From: Beroe ovata
Lineage: Eukaryota; Ctenophora; Nuda; Beroida; Beroidae
Length of the DNA stretch: 51,725 nucleotides
Reading direction: 5' to 3'
Assembly (NCBI GenBank): GCA_946803715.1
Contig: CAMPET010000137.1
Location: 119,837 to 171,561, forward strand
Part shown: positions 10,001-19,215 of the stretch, piece by piece
How positions within the stretch are numbered: position 1 is the stretch's first letter
Layout of the letters: every line of letters starts with the position of its first letter
Position numbers and translations under genes: made by a program
Notes under the pieces: generated by a model
Databases searched by the model: none
What the model saw: the letters and a program-made list of their open reading frames with translations, nothing else
What the model was told of the DNA's origin: nothing

Positions 10001-11372
10001 TTCTACAAATTGTTCAGTGATAAGTCAAGTTTCTCTTTTGACTCATCACACGTGACACCAGTCTCACTCCAAACTCTCTATCTCGGGGTCATTTCAGTCA
10101 ACATATTTTCGCTGGCTACCCTCCTCTGGATTTCTGTGGAATTCATCTGCCTCAGAAAGTACATTCAGGGAAAATCAGATTCTGACAAGAAGCCTGGCAA
10201 GAAATTCAGCTTCAAGGTATCAGCATTTTCATTGGATCTCCAATAAAGTCCACTGGAAAATGCCCATCAAAATTTGGTTGTGCAGTTATAACCAAATTTC
10301 CTCGCAGATGATCCCTCTGGTTTATGTCGTGGCATTTCTTATTCCAAGTGTTTTCATGGTTGTCAACAAAGTGGCTTCAACCCGTGGTACGCTGAATTAC
10401 GGTCAGCCTTTCGATGCTCAGACGTGAGTAAAATAAATTCATCTGCTACTAATGTAAATCCCAATCCTCCATCGCCGACCACGCCCAAACATTCAAACCC
10501 TATTTAGCCACTTCCCCCTCTCTCTCTAACCCCTCAATATCCCAGATGTTGGTTCAATCAGGACATGGAGTTCTTCTTCCTGACCGTGCCCCAGTTAACG
10601 TTCATCCTTGTGGGAGCTATCGTCTACCTGATCCTAGTCATAACTAATGCAGTTGCTAAGGAGGGATTCGGGGTGAGTGTTGTTGCTAAGGAGAGATTCG
10701 GGGTGAGTGCTGTTGCTAAGGAGGGNNNNNNNNNNNNNNNNNNNNNNNNNNNNNNNNNNNNNNNNNNNNNNNNNNNNNNNNNNNNNNNNNNNNNNNNNNN
10801 NNNNNNNNGTTGCTAAGGAGGGATTCGGGGTGAGTGTTGTTGCTAAGGAGGGATTCGGGGTGAGTGTTGTTGCTAAGGAGGGATTCGGGGTGAGTGTTGT
10901 TGGTTACCATGACGTCATTAATCACCCCATTTCAGAGCGATGTTGTGGGATCTGGACTAGTATTCCTGGATGTTGTGGCCGCGTGGATCCTCTTTGCATT
11001 TCGGGCTAACTTCTACATCGATGTGACCGCTCGATTCCTCATCGCAGCTCAGGTATGGAAAGAGAATTACCTGTAAAACTGTTCATCTTCCATAGGATTC
11101 TTGTACAGTTTAGGTAATAGTACAGAGCCCTGTTTTGTACAATCAAATAAGAATGGCGGGCGACCCCTAATACAACTCTTTATCCTCTTTCTTATTCCAT
11201 TCCTCATCTTATACATTAACCCCTTTCAAAACTTAACCTTCCCCCTTGCGGCCCCCAGGGCCTCTTCACGCTGATAGGGTACTGTGCACTGTGTCGTGAG
11301 GTGAAGGAAGCCCTCATGCCCGGGTGCTTTGGGAAAGATGCCGAGGATGACAATCAAAAACTCCTGAAATAG
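1021..11372 (+). CDS. Adhesion-type G-protein-coupled receptor with GAIN/GPS region and 7TM domain (5' partial)
   Basis: Phase-compatible exons: 1021-1115, 1283-1436, 1605-1693, 3108-3195, microexon 3424-3430 (tentative), 3931-4058, TM1 exon 9308-9450 (identical alternative 6098-6240), 9632-9766, 10018-10216, 10308-10423, 10546-10672, 10936-11052, 11259-11372 (TAG). They join into 504 codons without a break. The first exons resemble a GAIN domain. 3931-4058 encodes a GPS-like Cys cluster (HVLCSCEGWKMFMAV). Seven hydrophobic segments follow, with C-W in extracellular loop 2 and AAQGLF in TM7, marks of the adhesion/secretin class. The expected role is a plasma-membrane receptor signalling through G proteins, probably with a non-cleaved GPS. 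The N-terminal exons lie outside the window. The microexon is the weakest call; an alternative 15-nt exon at 3467-3481 breaks the phase. Antisense sulfotransferase genes lie in the intron before TM1. Confidence 0.8.
1770..2090. repeat. Inverted, diverged copies of the 172-bp satellite
   Basis: About two units in reverse orientation to the array at 1-870. GAGCATTTGAGG recurs at 1777 and 1949, again 172 bp apart, and complements the CCTCAAATGCTC of the left array. They lie in the GPCR intron between exons 1605-1693 and 3108-3195. Confidence 0.85.
2099..2899. repeat. Diverged direct repeat of about 255 bp, two copies
   Basis: Copy one is about 2099-2353 and copy two about 2645-2899 (offset 546 bp). 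Both share ATTCGGTC, a GGAATCGATTCAGCGTCC stretch, TCATCGAATTTCCGAT and a CACTTTTGTAC segment. No coding potential is visible. It is an unclassified element within the same GPCR intron as the inverted satellite copies. Confidence 0.8.
3713..3925 (+). repeat. TGACACCACTTTGCAT minisatellite in a GPCR intron
   Basis: About a dozen copies of a 16-bp unit (CATTGACACCACTTTG with substitutions), ending at the acceptor of the GPS exon. This is the same motif family as at 14955, 18655, 34025 and 42480. Confidence 0.9.
4180..5458 (-). CDS. CHST15-like carbohydrate sulfotransferase, copy 1
   Basis: Exon 1 is 5444-5458 (MKKYK) and exon 2 is 4180-5337, read on the minus strand; the product is 390 residues. 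Splicing gives a short cytosolic tail and a signal anchor (RRCILFLTALIIGVWVF), so a Golgi type II membrane protein is predicted. VYLAGIQKSGSSELFKKL is the 5'-phosphosulfate-binding loop and AKIIFILRNPVERLYSEYYY the 3'-phosphate-binding motif of PAPS-dependent sulfotransferases. The LVCLPAVYLAGIQKSGSS and WTRNRF surroundings resemble the GalNAc-4-sulfate 6-O-sulfotransferase (CHST15) group; the exact glycan substrate is inferred only. The exon 1 donor GTTGTT is weak, but leaving this intron in shifts the frame. It lies antisense inside an intron of the adhesion GPCR. Confidence 0.9.
6098..6240 (+). other. Duplicate TM1 exon of the adhesion GPCR
   Basis: This 143-bp exon is identical to 9308-9450, with the same acceptor (CACCCCCAG) and donor (GTAAGA). 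It encodes the segment from TRNFSASLFG to FLIIVKA, including TM1. It enters in phase 0 and leaves after two bases of a codon, so splicing both copies together would shift the frame. Only one can be used per mature mRNA. It arose with the tandem duplication described at 4076-9547. Confidence 0.85.
6434..7724 (-). CDS. CHST15-like carbohydrate sulfotransferase, copy 2
   Basis: Exon 1 is 7707-7724 (MKREYK) and exon 2 is 6434-7600; the product is 394 residues. It has the same architecture as copy 1: membrane anchor RRCILFLTILLVGWWVF, PAPS loop VYLAGMQKCGSSELFKKL and AKIIFILRNPVERLYSEYYY. The catalytic core is nearly identical to copy 1. Differences cluster in the stem (APRAADHGLQNEDPFRS), around RFEGRKGKIYPE, and near the C-terminus (KVQMPSPDEYAELERY, two residues longer). 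Both binding motifs are intact, so it is probably functional. Part of its 5' half is repeated at 8064-9001. Confidence 0.9.
8064..8663 (-). pseudogene. Truncated third sulfotransferase copy, probably an assembly duplicate
   Basis: Exon 1 is 8646-8663 and the 5' part of exon 2 is 8064-8539. They match copy 2 over 7125-8062 with essentially one visible base difference (Val/Ala change in an overlapping frame, CCAACAG versus CCAGCAG). Coding stops abruptly after WLNANEI at the single N (8063), where the sequence jumps into promoter DNA. The 3' half, including the 3'-phosphate-binding motif, is missing. An unmerged second haplotype joined by one N explains this better than a real broken gene. Confidence 0.85.
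10652..10898 (+). repeat. 30-bp tandem repeat multiplying an in-frame exon end and splice donor
   Basis: Unit GTTGCTAAGGAGGGATTCGG + GGTGAGTGTT. Copies start at 10652, 10682 and 10712, then after the N gap (10726-10808) at 10809, 10839 and 10869. Each intact unit carries the donor GTGAGT (10673, 10703, 10830, 10860, 10890). The unit is 30 bp, so every copy keeps the reading frame and adds VVAKEGFGVS-type decapeptides between TM5 and TM6. The visible spacing across the gap (97 bp) is not a multiple of 30, so the gap length is probably only an estimate. Confidence 0.9.
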
Positions 11373-12306
11373 AGGGGTAGAGAGGGAATGTGCGGGGTTT
11401 GTGTCTCGAAAAAGGCCGTATATGTCCACTGGAAATCATCCAGCCCATCTTCCCCACTTTGGACCTGGTTTTACTGATTTTCGCATCTTTGGACTTGCAT
11501 TCTCGTTATATCTTGGGCACTGGGCAGCATATCCTACAGTATTTTATCCAATACTTATCATGACTTGACCCGGTATCTGAGATCATGATGCGTGTCATGT
11601 GTGGGTGTGACTAACTGAGTTAGACGGTGAATTGTGAACAGACTGGAGTTGAAATCATCTGTGGATTTGCAGCTACAAATCAACCCAACTATAATTATAG
11701 CGCTATGAAGCTTTCTCTGCTTTTTGCTGCACTGTAGAACTAGATAAGAGATGTTCATAGTTATCGAAATGTCCTAATGCAAAGCATGCTTTGAAGCACA
11801 GTTTCGATATGATGAACTGTCACATGATACAGAATTGTTCCCGATATACCTACGTGATCTTGTTAATGACTCTGCTTCCTAAAAGGATATCTCCACAATA
11901 ACTATCGATTATAACCACGTATTTTGGCTCGAATTCATCGAAATTTGCATTCTGGGGATATCATGCTTGTTGATGTTCCAACATATAAAATTGAGATGGT
12001 GAATTATAGGGTTGTCATGGGAACCAGAAATTCAGCGAGTTATAGGTCGAACACTTTATTCGGAGTAATAGTTATGATTACGTCACAGATATAAGCTACA
12101 AATAATCAGGTATGAAAACAAATCCTAAAATCTAGTAGTAGTTACATCCGCATTCCTCAACTTAACTCCACTAATTAACCGAGTTCTGAATAGATGAGTC
12201 CTTGTTCGCAATCCTCAAACCCTCACCTCTCCTTACTTCACTCCATATCCTCATTCCCCTCTCTCTTTCCTCATTTCCCTCTGCCTATCCTCAGTCCTCT
12301 CTATCC
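11373..12306. other. Intergenic spacer between convergent GPCR and TGF-beta genes
   Basis: I see no coding exon. A minus-strand AATAAA (TTTATT on +, 12055-12060) lies about 250 bases past the TGF-beta stop and is a candidate polyadenylation signal for that gene. Short pyrimidine-rich tracts occur at 12215-12305. Confidence 0.6.
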
Positions 12307-15300
12307 TCACCCACAGTAGCACGAAGTAATAACCATATCCTCGAAGGACTTGATATACACCTCCTCCCCTGACCCATTTAGAATGAGTGAGTCCATGTGG
12401 TAACCCTTGGCAACGCAGCAAGGAGCACTCACCTCCTCAGGGAACTGCATGTTCCAGCGGGCCTGCATGAACGCATGCGTGGAATGAACAATCATGCTCG
12501 ACATGGGGAATGGACACTGACCCACACACCGCCCTATATTCATCTCGGACGGGTAGATAATCTTGCTGTCCCACCCAATTTTCCGGAAAACCAGATGGAA
12601 ATCCTGGTGATGACAGCCCCGGTTCTCGAAGTGGTTCCGTCCCGCGCGTTCCTGTCCCGATGAGGAGTAGAGGTCCCGAGCAACCAAGTTCTGGTCCCTC
12701 TGGTTCATTTCCACCATCTTCCGGAACGGACGGGTCTCGTTGTTCGAAACGTAGAGGACAAGAGAGGGTTCCTTGTCGCTCTGGAAATAATGGAACGTGG
12801 AGGTTAGACACGTGTTTCATAGATTTACTCATGCATGTCATACTCTCCATTCTTAGAGGGAGGGAGGGGGATAATTTCTATACCTGGGCTGAGTAGAGTG
12901 GCATCAAGCTCTTGTCTGTCCTGAAGCTCCATTCTGAAGCTGAGAAATAAAATTGAATGTACGTGGTTTTTTAATTATATATTAACCCCAAGTAACTGTA
13001 AGACACTCTCCTCATGATATTTTGCCCATGTCAGGGCCGATTATCATTATACTCACATGATCTCGCCGGCACATGACTGGTAACAACACACCACACATCA
13101 AAGTGGAATATCTCCCGGTACCGTCGCAAACTGTTGAGTGTCCGCTCAGCAGATGTGACCTTCAGTTTTGTCCAACGTCCAGTCTCCGGCTTAGTCAACT
13201 AGAGGGGGGGAGGAATATAGAGGTCACTCATTTTGCTATTAGGGGTCTTGGTTATATGGTGAGGAAGAATTCCTGTTTGTTCGAGTATCTATCCCCAGAA
13301 ATGAGGTCAAGCTACTTCATCTTATTCAATCCCTACTCAAGTTATTATTGATAGTTCCCAGTAAATGACTCTGCTGCTATCTACCCACCAGTTTCGTGTG
13401 TCTCCACCGTGTCCCAAACGATATGTCTCCTCCCGACACGTGCTTTATCATGGTTGTACACGTGGTCTTGATGATCAGTACCACGTGACCGCTCCTCCCT
13501 TGTCTCAACCCCGTGTCTCTATGTGTCTCATCCGTTGTGTCTCCACCCGATGAGTCGTCTCCATTATCATCGGGGGTGTTGTCGTTGGAGACATCGTCGT
13601 GTTTCTCATGATTGTCGTCGTGTTGTGTGGGGGTTGTTGTAGGGTGTAACTTCCCCACGAATATCCGTAGATGTGCTCCTTCACAAATATAGTTGTTATA
13701 AGATCGACTGTGTGGGTGTGTAAGGGATAACTGTGTGATGCAATTTAAAAAATTGACCTAGAGTTCGTGGAGCAGAGTTTTTTCTTAAATTCTCGACGAT
13801 ATCCACTTGCAATCTCTCACCTATCACTCTGTCTTCTTCTTTTAGTGATGAGACATTGAACCTCAACTTTGATCTTTGGGGCAGAAGTCGTAGCGGAACG
13901 CCCGTTTCTGTTTCACGTCTTTCATCTGCTAAGAAAGGTTTGAAGTGTCTAGAAAAAGTTGGTCAATTTCAATACATAGGTCATCATATATTTTGCATTC
14001 TTCAACCCAGTCCAGTTTTTCTAAACTCTGGCCACCTTTTCAACCATTTCTCAATTTTGCAGACTTCGTCATACACAAAACATATATATTTGCCCTCAAT
14101 TACTCTAGACCCCGATAATCTGGGACAGAATTATCATTTGTTTAGGACAAATTGTGTCGTGTCTATGGGCAATTCATGAAGAAAAACCCTAGTTTATATC
14201 AGACTCCCCCATTATACCGTAGGGTTGATCACACGCCCCTAAACACAGAGAATAATCTTGTTATCACGACCGTCTAATTGGCTGTCAAATCAGCAGATTC
14301 CTAATCACGATATATAATCGAGTATATGATATAAGTCAATTATACTCCCAAATCAAGGTCTTGTCTAGCTGTATTTGATGCATGTGTAAACTCGTGTCGA
14401 GAGAAGTTGGATGTTGGACAGGGTTGGGGGAGGGAGGGGTGTTAGGCATAAGAGAGAGGGAGAGGGGTGTTAGACAGATGGGTCACGGTGATCTCATCCC
14501 AACACCGTGATAACACCTGATTACCATTGAGAAAGAGAGCAAGAGAGAGGACTGCCATGAACAATTGAAAAGTTTTGGCAGTTCTTTAGCCACTACTCTG
14601 CAGTAAAGAATTTATACACCAAAGGAGAATAGCGTTCATAGCTGAGCACTCCACTTCTAATCTTCAGTGTCACTACTTAGGGATCCCCTCGAGTCTACAT
14701 GCTGTCGGGTAGATGGTGTGGATCTTTACGGCCAATAATTGAGTAGTTAGACCCCCTCGACGCCTTATGTTGGGAAGATGATGTGGATCTTTAGGGCCAC
14801 TAATTAATTTATAAAGGTCCTCTCTACCTGCTGTGGGGTAGATGGTGTAGATCTTGTTCGAGTCTTGCTCCTCCTCATCCAGCTCACCAGCACTCCCGCT
14901 GTGAAACTTGTGATAGAGCTCGATCAGGTAATCCGGTGTTGATCTCTTCCTGGAGAGAGTGGTGTCAGCGTACTGAGTGGTGTCAGGGTGCAGAGTGGTG
15001 TCTGAGCAGAGAGTGGTGCCACGGAAAAAAGGTGTCAAGAAAAAGTGGTGTCAAGAGAAGAATGGGAAGAATGGTGTCAAAGTGTAGACTGTAGACAGTA
15101 TAGTGGTGTCAGAGTACACTGTGGTGTCAGAGATCAAAGTGGTGTCAGGGTACAAAATGGTGTCAGAGAGTAAACTGGTGTCAGAGTGCAGAGTACAAAG
15201 TACTGTCGGGATACAGAGTGGTGTCAGAGTGGTGTCAGGATACAGTGGTGCTACGTACCTGTTCTGTTTACTGGAGCATGTGAAAAACCACTGAGAACTG

Positions 15301-15332
15301 CAGATGAACAACAAAAACAACTCTCTTCTCAT
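12307..15332 (-). CDS. TGF-beta superfamily ligand precursor
   Basis: Seven minus-strand exons join in phase: 15259-15332, 14828-14949, 13821-13928, 13389-13678, 13057-13198, 12884-12939, 12307-12780 (421 residues). Exon 1 is a signal peptide (MRRELFLLFICSSQWFFTC). Exons 2-6 carry TGF-beta propeptide features: TPDYLIELYHKF, LRFNVSSLKEEDRVIGAHLR, and EPSLVLYVSN near its end. RAGR (309-312) fits a minimal furin-type site and gives a 109-residue mature ligand with seven cysteines at the family spacing: CHHQDFHLVF, IGWDSKIIYP, NIGRCVGQCPFP, CC, and terminal CYCG. The expected product is a secreted dimer acting on type I/II receptor kinases. Which subgroup (BMP, activin, TGF-beta) it belongs to is not clear. 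Exon 4 carries an unusual Asp/His/Thr-rich insertion. Confidence 0.92.
14690..14860 (-). repeat. Tandem triplication of the TGF-beta exon 2 end and its donor
   Basis: The segment reading AAGATCTACACCATCTACCC on the minus strand, with ACAGCAG and donor GTAGAG, is followed downstream by two decayed copies 63 and 66 bp away (GATCTT on the + strand at 14850, 14787, 14721). The third still keeps ACCATCTACCC-GACAGCA-TGTAGA; the middle one has lost the GT. Confidence 0.8.
14955..15245 (-). repeat. TGACACCACTYT minisatellite in TGF-beta intron 1
   Basis: The + strand shows repeated GTGGTGTCAGAGT-type units of irregular 14-30 bp spacing (the reverse complement of TGACACCAC). It fills most of the intron between exons 1 and 2, and the acceptor of exon 2 (CACCACTCTCTCCAG) arises from a unit. 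Confidence 0.85.
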
Positions 15333-18300
15333 TATATGTTGACACCACTTATAATTGACACCACTGTAACCGATATAGAGGGATCTGCCGGAAGAACGGT
15401 TAAACACGAGACAAAATGTTTGTATCAAGTGTATCGAATCACCTGTGTCATTTGATTAATATCGTGTTGTTTAAAGTAGGATTATATTATTAGTTTTTAA
15501 CTTATATGTCGATTTAATCGTTAGAGATGCTGATGTTACTGCCAGGGAAGGAGCAGTGAGTGCATAATTATGGGTAATTATGAAGGGTAATTGTGATGCT
15601 TAGCACCGGTTTTTTGAGAAAATTTGAGTACGAGAAATTTGGAATTTTAACAGCGCCGTCCCAAAATAATTTGTAGAATTTCCGCTCTGATGATGATCTC
15701 ATATTTTCAACTAAAAAACATCCTCCCTACCCCCACGCTCAAAATTCGGTAAAACTGATATTTCACCCATGATGGTTTCAATTCGTCAAAAGAATAATGT
15801 TATCACCACAGTTTTATTGGTGTAGCGACCTAGTACCATATTACAATTGTTGGAATAGGTATATGCTGTATACGCACATATATCTAAATTGAGAAATTTC
15901 AGATTATCGAATAAAATTTGACCGGGCGCCGTTTTATCTGCAAATGAAATTTAGAATTTATTAGACAGATTGCCCCTTCTTCGTCTGAATTATTTGAGAT
16001 TTGTCTAGATAAGGAATAAATTAAATTAGTATTGATTTTTAGTATTGCTTCACCGAAGCGCACGGGCACGAACCAATGAAAACGCGTGATTTTGTCCACG
16101 TGTCACACTCTCGACCAATGGGATCGCTCGGCTCATACTAAGAAGCGTAACACCTGTAAATAGCAGGAAGGGGTCGCGTGATTTAGAAGTTGATAATACG
16201 TACCGTAAACAATGGCAATAGAATTATGAAGGAGCAAACATGAGATGGAATTATGAAGGAGCAAACATGGGTTCGCGAGTGAAATAATACCGGGCCGTGC
16301 GATAAGAAGGCAGGGTCAGAAGTTGATGATAAAGGGTAAAAATTGAGGGGCATTGTGGACCGATTAACGTATTAACTTAATTAAATTGAAGTATTTGAAT
16401 ATGTTTTTACTACTAGGATATGATAATAGATGGTAATTTCCTTGTAATATGTACGTATTGCGCTTTATTGATAATGTGTGAATAGGCTATCAACTTCTGT
16501 GACAGAGCGGTCTGTACGGAACCCCACGGTTTCGATTCCTTGTTTAACATGCCGTACAGCAAGGATCTCCACCGTGTTCGATGAATTTTCAGCTGTAAAT
16601 TTGTGAATTGAATTGTTTTGAAAAACATGTCGGACTTTAATTCAATAGACATATCTCCCACAATATTTGAATTGGAAACTGAATCCACTTTTCAATGAAA
16701 CTCCTTGCCCACTACGTATTCTGATTCTGGGTTTTTCAATCAATATCCATTGATGTAGCTCATGTTGGAAGAGAAGCTCCGCCATGATGCCGGGTTCTGG
16801 AAGTTGGGGAATGGGGAATTGGAAGTGAAGAGATTTCAGGAATTGCAAATTGGTAAGATCACAATGGTTTTACTCATGACTCATCATCACGGACAATCGA
16901 ATGAAAAACTTTTATGTTGCTCGACAAATTGGTTCTCTCCATTCAGCTCAATTTGATGCACCAATTGACTCACAAAACCTATAAAACTCGATGTGTTATG
17001 AAAATTGTCATCCTCCCCAGGTGCCTGACCCTAACGTGTACCACAGATTGGTGATATGTTATCGGATAAAACACAATTCGGTGATAACATCCTTTGGCAC
17101 AGACCGGAACATGGCAAATCATGAGGTACCACGATTGTGTTGACACCATCATTCATTTATATCCGGGACAGATTTTGATATACCTACCATGCAAATTGGT
17201 ACACAATCTCTATATCATAATTTGTCAATTTCCACTCATCCACTGATATTATAAATAACAAAATCTCCCACTCCTCAGATTCACCCTTCCCTCCCTTCTC
17301 GTCTCACCGTGACGTGCAGTGCAATGCTTGACTCGTGCGATGGTAATTGCACCCCTATACCGTGCAACGCAGTTCCGGGGTTGTTCATCGCGCACGCAAG
17401 GTACACACTTACACATCATAACAATGGTATTCATGGTATTGCATACAGCTTAATGAATTTAGAGAGGGAGAATGAGGGGGTTTGTTTCCCAAAGAAAGGG
17501 GGGCGTGAGCATAGCTGTTCAACCCGGATGAAATTTACAATTTTCCGCCTTTTTGGTCTGAAGTTAGAATTGATAGCTGCAACTTTTGCTCTGTTTTCCA
17601 CATTATGACTATCATTGCCATTCAGCCTTAGAACATAAGAAATTTCTAACCTCTCAGCCACCCACCCCCCCTTTTTCTCTTGTTATCTCTCCCACACCGC
17701 AAATAACATAACGGTGTTCACATGGCGAAAATACAAAGTTCACTTCGCTTGGTACCACCAAGAATTGACTGGTGCTTCGTCAATTCCCTCTCTCCCTCTC
17801 TTCAAGATAAAACATGAGGGGGAGAGAAAGAACGGGTGGCACGATAATAATATGTTAATTTTTTGATAATGAAATCAGTATTATCGTATTAACAAGTGGA
17901 CATCGTGGGGCAAATTAACGAAATTCGCAGACACAACCGCCTTTCGATAGGTCATAATTATTTTTCATGATCGCATATATGTGTGTGTTAAATCGTTAAC
18001 ACTTCAAACTCTAAATATTCATGAGAAAGGGGGAATATTCCTCACGATAAAAACATTGTTTTATCAAGCCGTAGGAAAACACAATATTGTGAAACTCCGA
18101 GTTAGTAGCATGATCTCTTGTCATTAGTTGTGGCACATTATCCGTCGTATCCATCGGAAACAGGCGGTTTGCGTGCATGATCAGCAAAAACAACGAAGTT
18201 CAAAAGCTATAAACACCTGGCTGATCAAGCTTTCAGTTTACTTTCCAAATAAAAGCCTTAGTGAAGACCTTAGTGAAGACCTATAGAATATATTCTGAGG

Positions 18301-18650
18301 GTTCACTGATGAGACTTACACGGCATTGTTATGATTTAGGATCGTGTGATGCAAGGGGAGAAGAGTTCACGCAGGAATTCTTAAGTCCTCGTTAGAATGC
18401 CTACGAAACTACTTTAATCCCACGCGCGCGCTTCAGAAAAATGTTTCCGCGCGCGACGCGAATTGGCGAGTGATCCACAGAGAGAAGATTTCTGTGCGAC
18501 TGGGTGAGGTACGAGTTTTCACCTTCGGTGAAATTTCTAAAAAACCTCTTCATTGCTCTCTGCATCTACACTTCACACAACTTCATCTACACATATGCCA
18601 TTATTTGTCTCCTAACAAGTATCATCAATATCCACTGACATCACTTTACG
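15333..18650. other. Intergenic DNA upstream of the TGF-beta gene, no gene recognised
   Basis: No exon set could be assembled. At 16050-16140 there are two CCAAT-type boxes (ACCAATGA, ACCAATGG) and a CACGTG (16097-16102), about 0.75 kb upstream of the TGF-beta start codon and possibly its promoter. At 16220-16270 a 25-bp segment (GAATTATGAAGGAGCAAACA) is doubled. The open frame near 17309-17399 ends in a donor-like AAG-GTACAC, but no partner exon is visible. Confidence 0.5.
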
Positions 18651-18654
18651 TTTT

Positions 18655-19215
18655 GGCTAAAATCACTTTATCCTGACACCGATTTCAATTACACTTTCAC
18701 ACTACTCTGACACCATTTGACATCCCATTTTGACACCACTATTATACATTCCATTTTGATACCTGTTTGACTCTTACACCACTTCGCATATTGCTCTCTG
18801 ACACCACTTTCACGCTGACACCGCTTTGCTCTCTGACACCACTTTCGTGCTGACACCACTTTCATGCTGACACTACTTCGTACTCTGACACCACTTTGTA
18901 CTCTGACACCACTTTGCTCTCTGACACCACTTTACACTTTGACACCACTTTGTCTCTGACGCCATTTTGTCTCTGACACCATTTTGTCTCTGACACCACT
19001 TTGTCTCAGACACCACTTTGTCTCAGACACCACTTTACACTCTGACACTTTACACTCTGACACCACTTTCCACTCTGACACCACTTTCACGCTGACACCA
19101 CTTTGAACTCTGACACCACTTTCACGCTGACACTACTTTGTACTCTGACGCCACTTTCACGCTGACACCACTTCACCATTGACACCACTCAACTCTGACA
19201 GTATGACATCACCTT
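18655..19215 (+). repeat. Large TGACACCACTTT minisatellite
   Basis: About thirty copies of a 15-18 bp unit (CTCTGACACCACTTTG / CGCTGACACCACTTTC), imperfectly conserved. It is the longest array of this motif in the window and lies in non-coding DNA between the TGF-beta and FoxG genes. Confidence 0.95.

Noticed and set aside
10565-11009. Read-through ORF of VAKEGFGVSV repeats as a coding exon
   Set aside because: As a full exon it runs through consensus donors and leaves the TM6 frame. The exon most simply ends at the first donor, with the repeats as alternatives.
16480-16570. tRNA-like B box (GGTTTCGATTCC)
   Set aside because: No matching A box, acceptor stem or cloverleaf could be folded around it, so I do not call a tRNA.
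17309-17399. Small Cys-containing frame ending in a donor-like AAG-GTACAC
   Set aside because: No partner exon and no recognisable domain; probably chance.
18655-19215. Repeat array considered as CRISPR-like
   Set aside because: Units are 15-18 bp with no unique spacers and the genome is eukaryotic; it is a minisatellite.
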